Position numbers and translations under genes: made by a program. Source: Chitinophagaceae bacterium IBVUCB2 (GTDB taxonomy: Bacteria; Bacteroidota; Bacteroidia; Chitinophagales; Chitinophagaceae). From it: DNA of 64,000 nucleotides. Positions 1 through 9,701 of this stretch are shown here, piece after piece. The notes beneath the pieces were generated by a model. It did no database searches, was not told the DNA's origin, and worked only from the letters and a program-made list of their open reading frames with translations. Where the stretch lies: the NCBI GenBank assembly GCA_002127295.1, contig NFUV01000002.1, positions 930,001 through 994,000 on the forward strand, written 5' to 3'. Positions within the stretch are counted from its first letter, which is position 1, and each line of letters opens with the position of its first letter.

Positions 1-522
1 TGCTGAAATATTTTTATCTCCCAGCCTGTTTTTTGCATGTTGCAATAACGTAATGCCATGAGGGCCCGGCGTTTTTTGAATGCCCGGAACTGTTTCAACA
101 ATTTCCTGTAAACTTTTATAAGCACCGAGCATAGCAAACGTAAAAATATCTGGTCTTGCACCATGGCTCATTAATAATTCAGCAATATCTCTACGCCCAA
201 CATGAGAGGCGGCACCCAGCGCCGATTCCCAATCGCCAAAACCCCAATCCCAGGTAGCAACTGCCAGTTCTGGTCGCTGACCCAACAATTCTTTTACTTT
301 ATCAATATCACGGTGAGAAGCACCTACAATTCCACTAACCATACTGTCATTCATACTGGGATAGCGATAAAATAAAGGGTCTTTATCATTATTATGCCAC
401 GGTTTGCTGATCGCATCCTGTGATGATGCAAAACCAAATGTGGTGATGCCAATTAAACCGAAAGCTGAACTCTTTATAAACCGGCGACGTTCGAATGAAT
501 TGTTGTTCATGATAAATTGCAT
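1..522 (-). CDS. Ankyrin-repeat protein with Tat-type signal (partial, C-terminus outside window)
   Basis: This open frame runs off the left edge, so only about 174 N-terminal residues are visible. The N-terminus carries a twin-arginine-like motif (ERRRFIKSS) followed by a hydrophobic stretch, which suggests Tat export. The mature part shows ankyrin-like helices, for example DIDKVKELLGQRPELA and GRRDIAELLMSHGARPD. Ankyrin repeats mediate protein-protein contacts; the partner here is unknown. ATG codons at 522 and 510 are in the same frame; the shorter one starts closer to the Tat motif. The frame is not interrupted. Confidence 0.8.
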   Translation of the reverse strand, partial: MQFIMNNNSFERRRFIKSSAFGLIGITTFGFASSQDAISKPWHNNDKDPLFYRYPSMNDSMVSGIVGASHRDIDKVKELLGQRPELAVATWDWGFGDWESALGAASHVGRRDIAELLMSHGARPDIFTFAMLGAYKSLQEIVETVPGIQKTPGPHGITLLQHAKNRLGDKNISA

Positions 523-623
523 TTTGTTACTTTATCAATTTACGTAATTCAATAGTCATACGTCTAAATGTTTGCGATGACTGGTAGCATTTTGTTTTTG
601 AAGGTAGGTGTTAGCTATTGAGC

Positions 624-1019
624 TTACACCAAGGGGTTTCTATTCTTTCTGGTTTTCTTATTTTGTTCCTGCTTATTGAGTATAGCTCTCATCGCAAACA
701 AAATAATAAAAAAACCGCCAGCCAACAGTAGTATTCTATTTCTAAAAACATGTTGTTCTTCCTCCAGTTGTTTCATTACTCTGTCAAAATTTGCTTGTTT
801 TTCGCTGGGTATTTCTTCTTCGGTGCCGGGGTCAACTGGCATTGGTAAGTCTCCCTTTTCCTGCAACTGGTTATCTTGTCCTATCAGGGCTTTTGATATA
901 GAATCCCTGATTTCATTTAAACGCTGTAACTCCTGTAGTATAGCAGCGGAGTCAGTTGCTTGTGTAAACGACGATGCCGATAAGCCCAATAAGATAAATA
1001 AAATGAAACCCTTTTTCAT
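624..1019 (-). CDS. Small membrane-anchored protein of unknown function
   Basis: The product has 131 residues and I do not recognise its family. It begins with a signal peptide (residues 1-21, ending near FTQA). A charged, probably helical or coiled segment rich in Glu, Gln and Asp follows. One hydrophobic helix lies near residues 97-113 (ILLLAGGFFIILFAMRAIL), then a basic Lys/Arg/Asn tail. This fits a protein with its body outside the cytoplasmic membrane and a short basic tail inside. It is the last gene downstream of the serine hydrolase, 63 bp away, and may be co-transcribed with it. Confidence 0.6.
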   Translation of the reverse strand: MKKGFILFILLGLSASSFTQATDSAAILQELQRLNEIRDSISKALIGQDNQLQEKGDLPMPVDPGTEEEIPSEKQANFDRVMKQLEEEQHVFRNRILLLAGGFFIILFAMRAILNKQEQNKKTRKNRNPLV

Positions 1020-1082
1020 GTTCTATAAAATTCCGGGTCACCCTTTTAAAAGGTTAAAATTTCTTTTTACCATTGGATATTC

Positions 1083-2702
1083 TCACAATTTCCTAAACTC
1101 CACATTCCTAGCCCTGCCAACATATAGTTTCATACCGGTAACCTGTCCTTTTTTATTTCGCTCAATAAAAATATTGGTGCCGGGGGTGCTGAATCCATCT
1201 TTATACAAAGGTGTAAGTATTGTGGCTGAGGTAGGACTACGTTGTGCAAACAGTTTTCCATCTTTTAATTTCACAATATATTTTGCTTCTGCTTCATCTG
1301 ACCAATATTCACCCACATAATCCTGTAAGCTTTTTTCATTTGTTTGTGCAGAGTCTGCTGCAATATATATTATAGTATCAGCCGGTGAAATTAAAAGGAT
1401 CTTTCGTGGAGTTGTTGATTGTATTTCCACTCTTGTTTGGCCTTGCATAAAAATATTTTCAGCAATTGGTATTAATGCAGTTCCTGTTTGTGTTCGTAGT
1501 GTATCGTTGCGAAGAATAAGTTTTGTTCCGCTTGCGGTTTTTGGATCTCTGTACCAGCCTGCATAGCTTTTTAATTTTTCTGTTGATACAGTGTAAGGCG
1601 TTGCAGGATTTCTTTTTGCTGCAACAGCAATGTTTTTCACCATAATATCTCTGATAGCATTCGGCATATTGGGGCCGTTATCAAATTCAGAACTGTTACT
1701 TAGCCATGCTATAGACAAACCAAGATCAGGAAAATATTGCAGGGATGACCGATAGCTTGCTGTAGCACCTGTATGGGCAATATATTTCCAGCCACGGACG
1801 GAATCTACCCGCAATCCTGCAGCATAAAAATTGATGGTCCCATTATTTAGTGGTGTTGTAGCTAACTGTTTGGGCAATAATGAAGGGCTTCCTAATTTTC
1901 CACTCAGGTAATAATTATTCCAGCGCAACAGATCTTCTGCAGTAGTTAATAAGCCGCCATTACCGTAGGCATATTCATTGGGCATATCCGTTAAATAAGT
2001 ATTGCCATTTTTTTCATAAGCAATAGCCCTGTTCGGAACGATCTTTTTAAAATTATTTCTCCATTCTGTATGCGTAAGACCTGCCGGTTCAAATATATGG
2101 ATGCGGCAAAACTCTGCCAGGCTTTTACCACTTACTCTTTCAACAATTATTGCAAATAGGTTATAGCCCGAGTTGCTATATATATATTCATCACCCGGAA
2201 TATTATTTAATGTTTTTTGTTTAGCGATAATATCCAGGGCATCATCATTACTATATGTTTTGGTTGAGCGGGGCCATCCTGCTATCCCTGCTACGGATCC
2301 CCAGTCTTTTAGTCCGCTGGTATGTTGCATCATATGCCTTAATGTGATGCTGTTGGCATATTCAGGTAATTCAGGAATGTATTTTCGTACATTATCTCCA
2401 AGAGAAAGCTTGCCCTGTTGCTCCAGCAATAATATAGCTGCTGCAGTAAACTGTTTAGACACCGATCCTGCTTCGATAACAGATCCATTGGTTAACGGTA
2501 CATTATGCTCCATATCGGCCATGCCCCATGCACGGGAAAAAATTACCTCTCCATTTCTGCTGATTGCTAATTGGGCACCGGGTATTGTTGGTTTGTACCG
2601 GTCGAATGCTTTTTCAATCAGCACCACTGTATCCTGCCAGGTTTGAGCAACGCTGGAGAGTTGAATTGCTAATAATATTAATACAGAGAATATTTTTTTC
2701 AT
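1083..2702 (-). CDS. Serine hydrolase of the beta-lactamase/S12 family, exported
   Basis: This is a penicillin-binding-protein-like serine hydrolase. The start at 2702 gives a clean signal peptide (MKKIFSVLILLAIQLSS, cleavage near VAQ); an in-frame upstream start would add 12 non-signal residues. The catalytic SxxK is at Ser80-Lys83 (SVSK), the YSN motif is at residues 175-177, and a third-motif HTG follows near residue 325. The C-terminal third (about residues 380-539) resembles the DUF3471-type accessory domains common in this family. Substrates could be D-amino-acid peptides or esters; true beta-lactamase activity cannot be told from sequence. The protein should act in the periplasm or at the cell surface. 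Confidence 0.9.
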   Translation of the reverse strand: MKKIFSVLILLAIQLSSVAQTWQDTVVLIEKAFDRYKPTIPGAQLAISRNGEVIFSRAWGMADMEHNVPLTNGSVIEAGSVSKQFTAAAILLLEQQGKLSLGDNVRKYIPELPEYANSITLRHMMQHTSGLKDWGSVAGIAGWPRSTKTYSNDDALDIIAKQKTLNNIPGDEYIYSNSGYNLFAIIVERVSGKSLAEFCRIHIFEPAGLTHTEWRNNFKKIVPNRAIAYEKNGNTYLTDMPNEYAYGNGGLLTTAEDLLRWNNYYLSGKLGSPSLLPKQLATTPLNNGTINFYAAGLRVDSVRGWKYIAHTGATASYRSSLQYFPDLGLSIAWLSNSSEFDNGPNMPNAIRDIMVKNIAVAAKRNPATPYTVSTEKLKSYAGWYRDPKTASGTKLILRNDTLRTQTGTALIPIAENIFMQGQTRVEIQSTTPRKILLISPADTIIYIAADSAQTNEKSLQDYVGEYWSDEAEAKYIVKLKDGKLFAQRSPTSATILTPLYKDGFSTPGTNIFIERNKKGQVTGMKLYVGRARNVEFRKL

Positions 2703-2773
2703 TGGACAAATAAAAAAATTATTACACTCAAACACCAATCAATTCATCATCTCTTTCAATTAACCGTTCTTTC

Positions 2774-3001
2774 TTATATCGTTTTCTTTGGCGGTAAATC
2801 AAAAGCAACGGCTTCATGTTCAAAATGCCCGTTGTGGGAGCCATCACAAAATGGTTTATTTTTCGACAAACCACAGCGACAAAAAGAAACAATTTCTCTG
2901 CCCTGTAAATTATAAACACCACCGTTGCGGTCTACTACTTCAAAATCTCCTTCTACTTTTAATGACCCGTTATTATTAACGGTGATCTTTGTTTTTGACA
3001 T
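2774..3001 (-). CDS. CDGSH iron-sulfur domain protein
   Basis: The product is a 75-residue single-domain CDGSH protein. The [2Fe-2S] ligands are all present as three Cys and one His: Cys41, Cys43, Cys52 and His56 in the motif CRCGLSKNKPFCDGSH. The family carries a redox-active cluster with one His ligand and is thought to act in iron/redox sensing or electron transfer. The ATG at 3001 is preferred over an in-frame TTG at 3007. The gene stands alone between the serine hydrolase and a small membrane protein. Confidence 0.92.
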   Translation of the reverse strand: MSKTKITVNNNGSLKVEGDFEVVDRNGGVYNLQGREIVSFCRCGLSKNKPFCDGSHNGHFEHEAVAFDLPPKKTI

Positions 3002-3094
3002 ATACAATTTTTTTAAAAGTACTTAACTAAAAGCAAATTACCGGTAATTAAATTTATGAGATCCGGCAGGAGATGTATCAACATCCCGCTATCA

Positions 3095-3431
3095 TTATTT
3101 CAAAAGCTGGTAAATGGTGATTATAACAATTACTACTAAAATGGAAGTATAAGTGAGCTTATTATATTTCGCCAGCCAGTTGGGAATATAAATATCAAAA
3201 TTGTGCTTTGTAGAGTCAGAGTATTTTCGGGCAATGATGGTTAACGGGCAAAAGAATTTGAACAGCAATAAAACGATCCCTTCAATAACAAACAAACCAT
3301 AACCGATCCACAACCATTTATCCAGTTTATTGGTAAGTGCGGCATACAACATATAAAAGATCACTACATTGAAAAATAGCCAGATAAGCGTATGAATAAC
3401 TTTTATGAATGAGTTTGGTTTCGTTCTTCAT
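3095..3431 (-). CDS. Small conserved membrane protein, 5' end apparently frameshifted
   Basis: The uninterrupted frame (3095-3364, first codon GTG; first ATG at 3352) encodes a protein with two clear membrane helices around the motif FKFFCPLTIIARKYS and a C-terminal helix. It lacks a natural N-terminus. In-frame codons upstream still encode hydrophobic sequence (VIHTLIWLFFNVV) with no start codon. An ATG at 3431 begins MKNETKLIHK in another frame. Removing one base from the A4 run (T4 on the plus strand, 3401-3404) joins the two into a protein of about 111 residues with three helices. A sequencing indel or a real frameshift are both possible. The function is unknown. Confidence 0.6.
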
Positions 3432-3580
3432 GACCGGTGATTGAGCTAAAACGATACCTAAGTTAATAAAATAATTAAGTTGGGTACACGGAGATGCTTT
3501 GATATGGGCCAGCGACTAGAATGCTTTTTTTGAACAGTGGCTAACAAGAAAATAAGCTATGCAAATGGAGCTATCAAACG

Positions 3581-3622
3581 AGAAGGGCCATACTGCGTAT
3601 TGAAACGTAGCATAGCCCTTTC
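3581..3622 (-). terminator. Imperfect stem-loop downstream of ompA-like gene
   Basis: The arms AGAAGGGCCATACTGCGT and ACGTAGCATAGCCCTTTCT pair with a few G-U pairs and one bulge around a loop of about 7 nt. The element begins about 50 bp beyond the stop of the OmpA-like gene. It is placed where a terminator is expected, but the U-tract is weak on both strands, so it could also be an mRNA-stabilising 3' hairpin. Confidence 0.45.
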
Positions 3623-3671
3623 TTGCAAAATCGAACCTTGAACATGAAAAAAAATTACAACCGCTTTTATA

Positions 3672-4733
3672 TTATCGTAAGAATAATTCAAGTTCCACTC
3701 TTCTGTTTAATGCCCTTGCTGTTGAATTTGCATTTGAGCCTGCAGGTCTTGTTTTACCATATCCTGTAACAGCTATCCTGCTTTCAGCTACGCCTTTGCC
3801 TGTTAAATAAGACATCACTGCATCTGCACGGCTTTGCGAAACAGTAGTTGGATTTTTTTCAAGACCATCTGTATGGCCACCAATGCGCAAATCATAATCT
3901 GGATATTCTTTTAAAATATTCGCTACCTCATCCAGCATAGGGTAAGAAGATGTTTTTATCAGCGCATTTCCTGATTCAAACATTACACGGCGGGTTGCAA
4001 ATTGCATACGCTTCGGCACTTCTTTTTTTACAACCGGACAGCCATTGTTTGATATAACTCCTATTACACCCGGGCATTTGTCATCTGCATCCAACACGCC
4101 GTCTCCATCTGTATCAGCAGGACATCCCGATGCATCCACTTTTGTTCCTGCATTGGTAGCAGGACATTTGTCATCTGCATCTAACACACCATCTCTATCG
4201 CTGTCGGCATCACATCCGTTTACATCTGTTTTAATTCCTTTTTTTGTATCAGGACATTTATCATTGGAGTCTGCCACACCATCGCCATCTGTATCCGGGC
4301 ATCCCTGAAACATATCTAACCCTGCAGCATTCGGACACTTATCCTGCGAATCCTGGATGCCATCTGCATCACTATCAGGGCAGCCTTTAAATCTTGCATC
4401 ACCGGGTACATCCGGACAACTATCATTTGGATCGCTTACACCATCTTTATCTTTGTCCTGGCAACCATTCATTCCAACTGAACCAACTATAGAAGGACAT
4501 TTATCCAAATAGTCAGGCACAGCATCCTTATCTGTATCAACAGGACAACCGGTGCCATCTACCGGCACTCCCGGAGGAGTGGAAGGGCATTTATCTCTTT
4601 TATTCTTTACGCCATCACCATCACCATCTTTTTTCATTTCAAATTTAGAAGGATTGTCTTGCGCAAAGAGGGAAGTAGCAGTAGCTGTAAATAGTAATAC
4701 TGTAAATAAGGGAATAATTTTTCTAAACAACAT
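3672..4733 (-). CDS. OmpA-family outer-membrane protein with thrombospondin type 3 repeats
   Basis: The product has 353 residues. A signal peptide (1-24, ending SLFA) leads into about eight Asp-rich thrombospondin type 3 repeats (residues about 35-235, of the kind DTDGDGVLDADDKCP), which bind calcium in known members. A C-terminal OmpA domain (about 245-353) follows; it contains the peptidoglycan-binding signature with GGHTDG, the SRADAV helix and the terminal NRRVEL arginines. Such proteins tether the outer membrane to peptidoglycan. No N-terminal eight-strand barrel is present. The gene appears monocistronic. Confidence 0.92.
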   Translation of the reverse strand: MLFRKIIPLFTVLLFTATATSLFAQDNPSKFEMKKDGDGDGVKNKRDKCPSTPPGVPVDGTGCPVDTDKDAVPDYLDKCPSIVGSVGMNGCQDKDKDGVSDPNDSCPDVPGDARFKGCPDSDADGIQDSQDKCPNAAGLDMFQGCPDTDGDGVADSNDKCPDTKKGIKTDVNGCDADSDRDGVLDADDKCPATNAGTKVDASGCPADTDGDGVLDADDKCPGVIGVISNNGCPVVKKEVPKRMQFATRRVMFESGNALIKTSSYPMLDEVANILKEYPDYDLRIGGHTDGLEKNPTTVSQSRADAVMSYLTGKGVAESRIAVTGYGKTRPAGSNANSTARALNRRVELELFLR

Positions 4734-4911
4734 AAAGAGTTTGTTTGTGGATAAAAAAAATAGTTTTCATTGCATACAAAGATTGGTATTGTAAGGGTCG
4801 TAACTGTTACACGCTGTGGGTTAGCAGTTATATAATTCGCACATTTTATTAGTTGTGAGTGCTGCTGAGGGACAGCACAGCAACCGGCGGAGGTAGGCGC
4901 TAATGTTGAGG

Positions 4912-5319
4912 TTAGTTATTCTGAAGCAGAGTAGGAATAATTGCTTGCTCTTGTTTAAAGTCTTTGATGATAGTTGTAATCATTTTGAATTGAGAATCGG
5001 CAATAAAGCAATGTGTAATATTGGCAGGAATTATTATTCCATCGCCTAAATTAAGATGATGTAATTCACTGCCAATAGTAATGCTTGCTTTTCCGTCAAT
5101 GATCTGAACATAGATATCATGTTCTATCGTTTTCTCACATAGCTTCTCTCCTTCGTCAAATGAAGTAGCCGTAACATTGCCACTGTTTTTATTGACCACT
5201 GTTTTGCTAACAATGCAATCGGGAACATATTCCACAATTTCAACAACAATATGTTTGTTTGATTTGGGAGATTCGCTTTTATTGTTTTGGCTATTTGTTA
5301 TTGGAGGAGCTGATTGCAT
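4912..5319 (-). CDS. Cupin-domain protein (paralogue of the gene at 61.4 kb)
   Basis: The product is a single-domain cupin of 135 residues. It contains a beta-barrel pattern with GKASITIGSELHHLNLGDG, followed by a proline turn (IIIPANITHCF). The classical metal-binding His cluster is incomplete, so metal binding is uncertain. It aligns through its whole length with the 119-residue cupin at 61361-61720 (shared VEIVEY/VEIIEY, GNV/GNI, FDxGE, QIIDGKA/QIIEGKA, GxGIxIPA and FKMI). Its ligand and role are unknown. It stands alone, with no regulator beside it, unlike its paralogue. Confidence 0.75.
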   Translation of the reverse strand: MQSAPPITNSQNNKSESPKSNKHIVVEIVEYVPDCIVSKTVVNKNSGNVTATSFDEGEKLCEKTIEHDIYVQIIDGKASITIGSELHHLNLGDGIIIPANITHCFIADSQFKMITTIIKDFKQEQAIIPTLLQNN

Positions 5320-5461
5320 TTATTTTTGATGTAAGTTCGATTATCTTACGAGCATGCCTGTTACATAATAGGTCAGATATGTTGTATAATTCACAGGTCG
5401 GAGGGCCATATCCTATGTGAAATTTTATTTTTACCGGTACAAATCTCAAGCTGAGGTACTC

Positions 5462-7909
5462 TTAAAACTCTATAATAACGCCGATGGTCGGCGTTACAAA
5501 CGGGTCATCATTTTTTACTCTTGTTGGTATCGCATTACTGCCATCTGCTTTTATAGCTAAGCCATCTGTTGTTTCAAAAGCGGTATTAGTAGCGTTTCTT
5601 TTAAAAGTATATTCTGGTATCGCAGGATTTTTTGCTACATACCAATTCGTAACATCTAAAAATAAATCAATAGTTGTTTTGCGGAAGTTCCATTTCTTAT
5701 CGATACGTACATCGCTGCTGTTGAATCCGGAAAGGCGGTTGCTGTTCAATTGTGCATAGTTTAGCGTACCAACACCCTGCGATAAATAATTAAGCCTCGA
5801 AAGAGTTTCATCAAACGGTGTATAAGGTGAACCACCCTGGTAACGGAATTTTAAACCCAACTCCCAGTTGCGGGGAAATTTATAACCCCATGTAACACTT
5901 AGTAAATGACGATTATCCCAGCTGCTGGCTATATACTTTTCATCATTACCTGCATAAAGGCTTCTGTAAAAAGTGTACGATAAAATGCCAAAGAATTTAT
6001 TGGTGAGTTTCTTTTGTACAAAAAATTCAACACCATAAGCTTTGCCTTTTCCGTTTGTTGTAACAGCTTCATTACCCAACAAAGTGAAATCAGTACCAAG
6101 GTTGGCTAATGAAATGCCATTACGAACAGATACAGGCACCTGGCTGTATTTTTTATAAAAGCCTTCTATTGTAAATCGTAATCCATCATTGGGTAAATAT
6201 TCAAAGCCGGTTGTGTAATGATTGCTCCGCTGGTACTTTGCATTTTTATTCACCAGTACATTATTATTATCTGCAAAGCCAAGAATAGTGTACGGCGGAA
6301 TTTTATAATAGATACCAGCCGATGAATTCCAGGTCCATTTATTGGCCAGCACATAACTAAAAGAAATGCGGGGCGATAAAGTTTGTATCCCATTCATTCC
6401 ATCAGTGGTAAAGCTGTTCATATCTGTACGGATACCTGCACTGATACCCAGGCGATCGGCTGCAAAGCGTTTACCTGCTTGTACAAAAGCTCCCAATCGT
6501 AAAAATGTTTTTAATGGGCTGTTGAAATTTACACTGACAGCAGGTTGTACGATGTTGCCAGCACCATCACGGATTTCTTTACGGATGACGTTGAACGTTG
6601 TGTTGGTGTAATCTGCTAACTGCGTGGAGGCGCCCCAGGCTATCTTCCAGTCATTGCGATTTTTATTAACATCAAAACGAAGTTTGGTTTCTTTTTCACC
6701 ACTTACAATATCTAACGACTTATTACCTGCCGTTGGATTTTGATTATCCTCGTACTTTTCAATATCATTATTAAAATCTGTATGACTCAATGCTAAATTC
6801 CAAAAACCATTATTGATATTTCTTTTTAACGAAGCACCAATGGTATAGTTCCATTGATTGACTAAAACATTGGAGTTGATAGTATATAATTTTTCCGGGG
6901 TAGCTTCTTTGGGTGCTGCAAAACGGAATTCATCAATAGCACCGATCCCCAGAAAAGTAAGTGTTGTTTTTTTATTGACCTGGTGAGTGATCTTAGTTTG
7001 AAAATCCCAGTAGTTGGGACGTATAGGCAGATCCAGTGCCTTGAACAACAATTCCAGGTAAGAACGACGGGCCGATGCTAGGAAAGTTGTTTTCTTATTT
7101 TTTGACAAGGGTCCTTCCAACGTTAATGCTGCTTCCGTAGCACTCAATCTAAAATTGCCCTGGAATTGATTGGGGTTGCCATTTTTTTGCTTGAACTGGA
7201 AGACAGAACTTAAGGCATTATCATAGCGGGCATCAAATGCTGATGAGCTCAGCTTTACGTCCTCAATAAAACTAACGTTTAAAATTCCCTGTGGGCCGCC
7301 GCTGCTACCCTGTGTTTGAAAGTGGTTAATAACCGGAACTTCAATGCCATCTAAATAAAATACGTTTTCATTAGGAGCACCACCGCGGATTATAATATCA
7401 TTCCTGAAACTACCGCCTTGCTGACCACCACCTACGCCGGGCAATGTTTGAATTACTTTGCTGATATCGAAGTTACCACCGGGATTGCTTTTGATCTCTT
7501 CCGTAGTTAATCGTTGCACACTCAACGGCGTTTCTAAAGTAGCCGCCCTTGCCGTTCTTTTGTTTGTTTTGATAACTACTTCAGATAATGAAGTGGCAGA
7601 CTGTTCCAGTTCGATAGTATAGTTATTTTCATTGCCGCTATTGATAACAATATTATACAGTACAATTGTTTTGTATCCTATTTTACTGATCTCAAGATTG
7701 TAACTTTTTACCGGGATATTTCCAATTCTGAATTTACCGAGGCTATCTGCAACAGCGCCATTTACAGTGCCCTCCAGTTTTATGGAAGCCCTTTCAAGTG
7801 GCTGCTGGGTGGATTTATCCACGACAATTCCCGTAATACTTCCTGTATTTTGGGCATTGGAAACATTTAAAACATATAAGGCGAGGAATAAGAATATAAA
7901 ACGGTTCAT
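5462..7909 (-). CDS. TonB-dependent outer-membrane receptor
   Basis: The product has 815 residues. The signal peptide is 1-19. A carboxypeptidase-regulatory-like beta-sandwich occupies about 20-110 (GSITGIVVDKSTQQPLERA). The plug domain is at about 120-230 (SVQRLTTEEIKSNPGG, VIQTLPGVGG, RGGAPNENVFYLDGIEV). A long beta-barrel ends in an aromatic residue (IGVIIEF). It would import a large nutrient across the outer membrane using TonB energy. No SusD-like partner lies next to it, so a glycan substrate is not indicated; siderophores, peptides or other ligands remain possible. Confidence 0.93.
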   Translation of the reverse strand: MNRFIFLFLALYVLNVSNAQNTGSITGIVVDKSTQQPLERASIKLEGTVNGAVADSLGKFRIGNIPVKSYNLEISKIGYKTIVLYNIVINSGNENNYTIELEQSATSLSEVVIKTNKRTARAATLETPLSVQRLTTEEIKSNPGGNFDISKVIQTLPGVGGGQQGGSFRNDIIIRGGAPNENVFYLDGIEVPVINHFQTQGSSGGPQGILNVSFIEDVKLSSSAFDARYDNALSSVFQFKQKNGNPNQFQGNFRLSATEAALTLEGPLSKNKKTTFLASARRSYLELLFKALDLPIRPNYWDFQTKITHQVNKKTTLTFLGIGAIDEFRFAAPKEATPEKLYTINSNVLVNQWNYTIGASLKRNINNGFWNLALSHTDFNNDIEKYEDNQNPTAGNKSLDIVSGEKETKLRFDVNKNRNDWKIAWGASTQLADYTNTTFNVIRKEIRDGAGNIVQPAVSVNFNSPLKTFLRLGAFVQAGKRFAADRLGISAGIRTDMNSFTTDGMNGIQTLSPRISFSYVLANKWTWNSSAGIYYKIPPYTILGFADNNNVLVNKNAKYQRSNHYTTGFEYLPNDGLRFTIEGFYKKYSQVPVSVRNGISLANLGTDFTLLGNEAVTTNGKGKAYGVEFFVQKKLTNKFFGILSYTFYRSLYAGNDEKYIASSWDNRHLLSVTWGYKFPRNWELGLKFRYQGGSPYTPFDETLSRLNYLSQGVGTLNYAQLNSNRLSGFNSSDVRIDKKWNFRKTTIDLFLDVTNWYVAKNPAIPEYTFKRNATNTAFETTDGLAIKADGSNAIPTRVKNDDPFVTPTIGVIIEF

Positions 7910-8127
7910 TTATTTCAATTATTTATAATTAGCCCGGAATGCCAGCTCATTTTGTTTCAAACCAGTTGGTGGTAGGTGATAAACAGTTGAACAAAGCAAA
8001 TGTTCGGAGAAAAATAAATTAAGGCATGGTAACAGTAATGAATATTCCTGTCGGTAATTAAAATAAAAAGGCCGCAGCTTTTCCTGTTTTTCAAGAACTG
8101 CTAGGGCCTGGTAGTAAGAGTTTATTC

Positions 8128-9525
8128 CTAATTTCTTTTCAGTGTGCCAATTGTCGTTTTAAGAGAAGAAGCATCCAGTTTTTCATTACCCAAACTAATA
8201 GTACTACTTTCCTGGTAGGGTGGCTCATTAGTGTTGGTTCGATAATTACCAGATAAAATATTTCTTACTGCACTGGCCAGGCTTGCTTCGTCAGCATCGC
8301 CCCAATCTTTATCCAAACCATCAGCAACAGCAGCATTTACTGGTATACCATTATAGTAATTGCCTTCACCATTTCCATTTACTGTTTTAAAAGATACCGG
8401 GAAAATATACCAATCGCCAAACGGTATGGGAAAAAAACCAACCGGCTTTCCATGTGTCGCTGAAGCTCCGATCAATTTTACATCCATATACGGTTTCAGG
8501 TTATTGATCACCAGTTCACTTGCTGAAGCAGTGCTTCTTCCAACAATAAAATAAACATCGTCAAGGTTTAAAGAACCTGTTTTTCTAAAATTAGTTATTT
8601 CATTAAACTGGCTGTTCTGGCTATTGTATTGCTGCGTCATCATCAACCTTCCGTTAGCAGAAGATTTTACGAGGTAATTGCTTAATTGTTCGGCCAGGGC
8701 AACATAACCGCCACCATTATAGCGAAGGTCTACAACCACATCAGTTACTTGCTTGCCTGCAAAACGGCTGAACACCCGTTGAAATTCTGAACTGATGGAA
8801 TTTATATTTCCCAAAAATGAATTGAATACGAGGTAACCGATCTTCTTATCTCCGTAGTTATATACTGTATCCAGGTAAACTGGCTTCTCGGTATAATGAC
8901 CTGCTTGTAATGCTATTGTAGCAGAACTGCCATCTGGTTTTTGAAATGTAAAAGAACTGCTGGTACTATTGTACACCGCATCTACAATAAAATTTGCATT
9001 GGCTGTATTGATATTACTGCTACCATTAATACTTGTTATGCGCCAGCCTCTGCGTATACCTGCCTGTCCGGCGGGTGCATCTGGCTCCACCAATCTCACT
9101 CTTAAATCGCCTTCGGTTCTAAAAAAAACAGACAATCCAAAATCACCAGCACCGGTTGTTGAACTTACTAAACTCATACCTCCGCTCATGGCATCCCATT
9201 CTGTTTTTTTCATCGCAAAACTCCATCTGTCAACGGGAGTTGTAAATCCGGCTTCCATACTGTAGGGGCGGATACCGATCATCAGCGCTGCCGGGTCCGC
9301 AAAAGGCTGTACACTAAAACCAGCAGGAATTTGTGTATTCCACAGGTATATATTTCTTGTTTCCCGCAATACAGAATCATTAATAGCTAATGGGGATGTA
9401 TTGCCACCGCCACCCGTGTTGGTTGGAGGAGTTACGGCAAGAGTATCCACATTCTTTTTGCAGGCGGCAAAGAATAAAGGAGCTGTCAATAATATGGTGG
9501 GAAAAAAACGGTTGAAGTTTCTCAT
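8128..9525 (-). CDS. S41-family (C-terminal processing) protease, lipoprotein
   Basis: The product has 465 residues and a lipobox ending FFAAC, so it is probably anchored to a membrane by lipid. A Gly/Asn linker leads to a PDZ-like region (about 140-205, GDLRVRLVEPDAPAGQAGI). The tail-specific protease core includes VTDVVVDLRYNGGG and the serine region GRSTASASELV, with a lysine in THGKPVG as the likely general base. Members cleave C-terminal or unfolded segments in the periplasm. The length and order of domains are typical of Bacteroidota S41 lipoproteins. It lies 218 bp from the TonB receptor. Confidence 0.9.
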   Translation of the reverse strand: MRNFNRFFPTILLTAPLFFAACKKNVDTLAVTPPTNTGGGGNTSPLAINDSVLRETRNIYLWNTQIPAGFSVQPFADPAALMIGIRPYSMEAGFTTPVDRWSFAMKKTEWDAMSGGMSLVSSTTGAGDFGLSVFFRTEGDLRVRLVEPDAPAGQAGIRRGWRITSINGSSNINTANANFIVDAVYNSTSSSFTFQKPDGSSATIALQAGHYTEKPVYLDTVYNYGDKKIGYLVFNSFLGNINSISSEFQRVFSRFAGKQVTDVVVDLRYNGGGYVALAEQLSNYLVKSSANGRLMMTQQYNSQNSQFNEITNFRKTGSLNLDDVYFIVGRSTASASELVINNLKPYMDVKLIGASATHGKPVGFFPIPFGDWYIFPVSFKTVNGNGEGNYYNGIPVNAAVADGLDKDWGDADEASLASAVRNILSGNYRTNTNEPPYQESSTISLGNEKLDASSLKTTIGTLKRN

Positions 9526-9701
9526 GTTTTCAAGGATTTTTTAGGTGCACAATAACGACAAATAGCCTGCTAAAAGATGTTAGCGGAGTTACATTTAACA
9601 TCCTTTTTATAAAACTGTGAATAAAATGATCAAGCTACGGGCAGCAGTACAGCTTTATAAAACCTGTGATTTTAAAAGAAGCCGGAAACAGAAGTTTCAT
9701 T

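Noticed and set aside
676-1320. 214-codon plus-strand frame
   Set aside because: It runs antisense to two well-supported minus-strand genes with signal peptides and conserved motifs; the Ser/Phe/Cys-rich product looks like shadow sequence.
4045-4308. Plus-strand frame with repeated SASNTPS-like segments
   Set aside because: It is the complement of the thrombospondin type 3 repeats of the OmpA-like gene.
5462-7909. SusC of a polysaccharide utilisation locus
   Set aside because: No SusD-like gene or glycoside hydrolase is beside it, and the protein is shorter than typical SusC.
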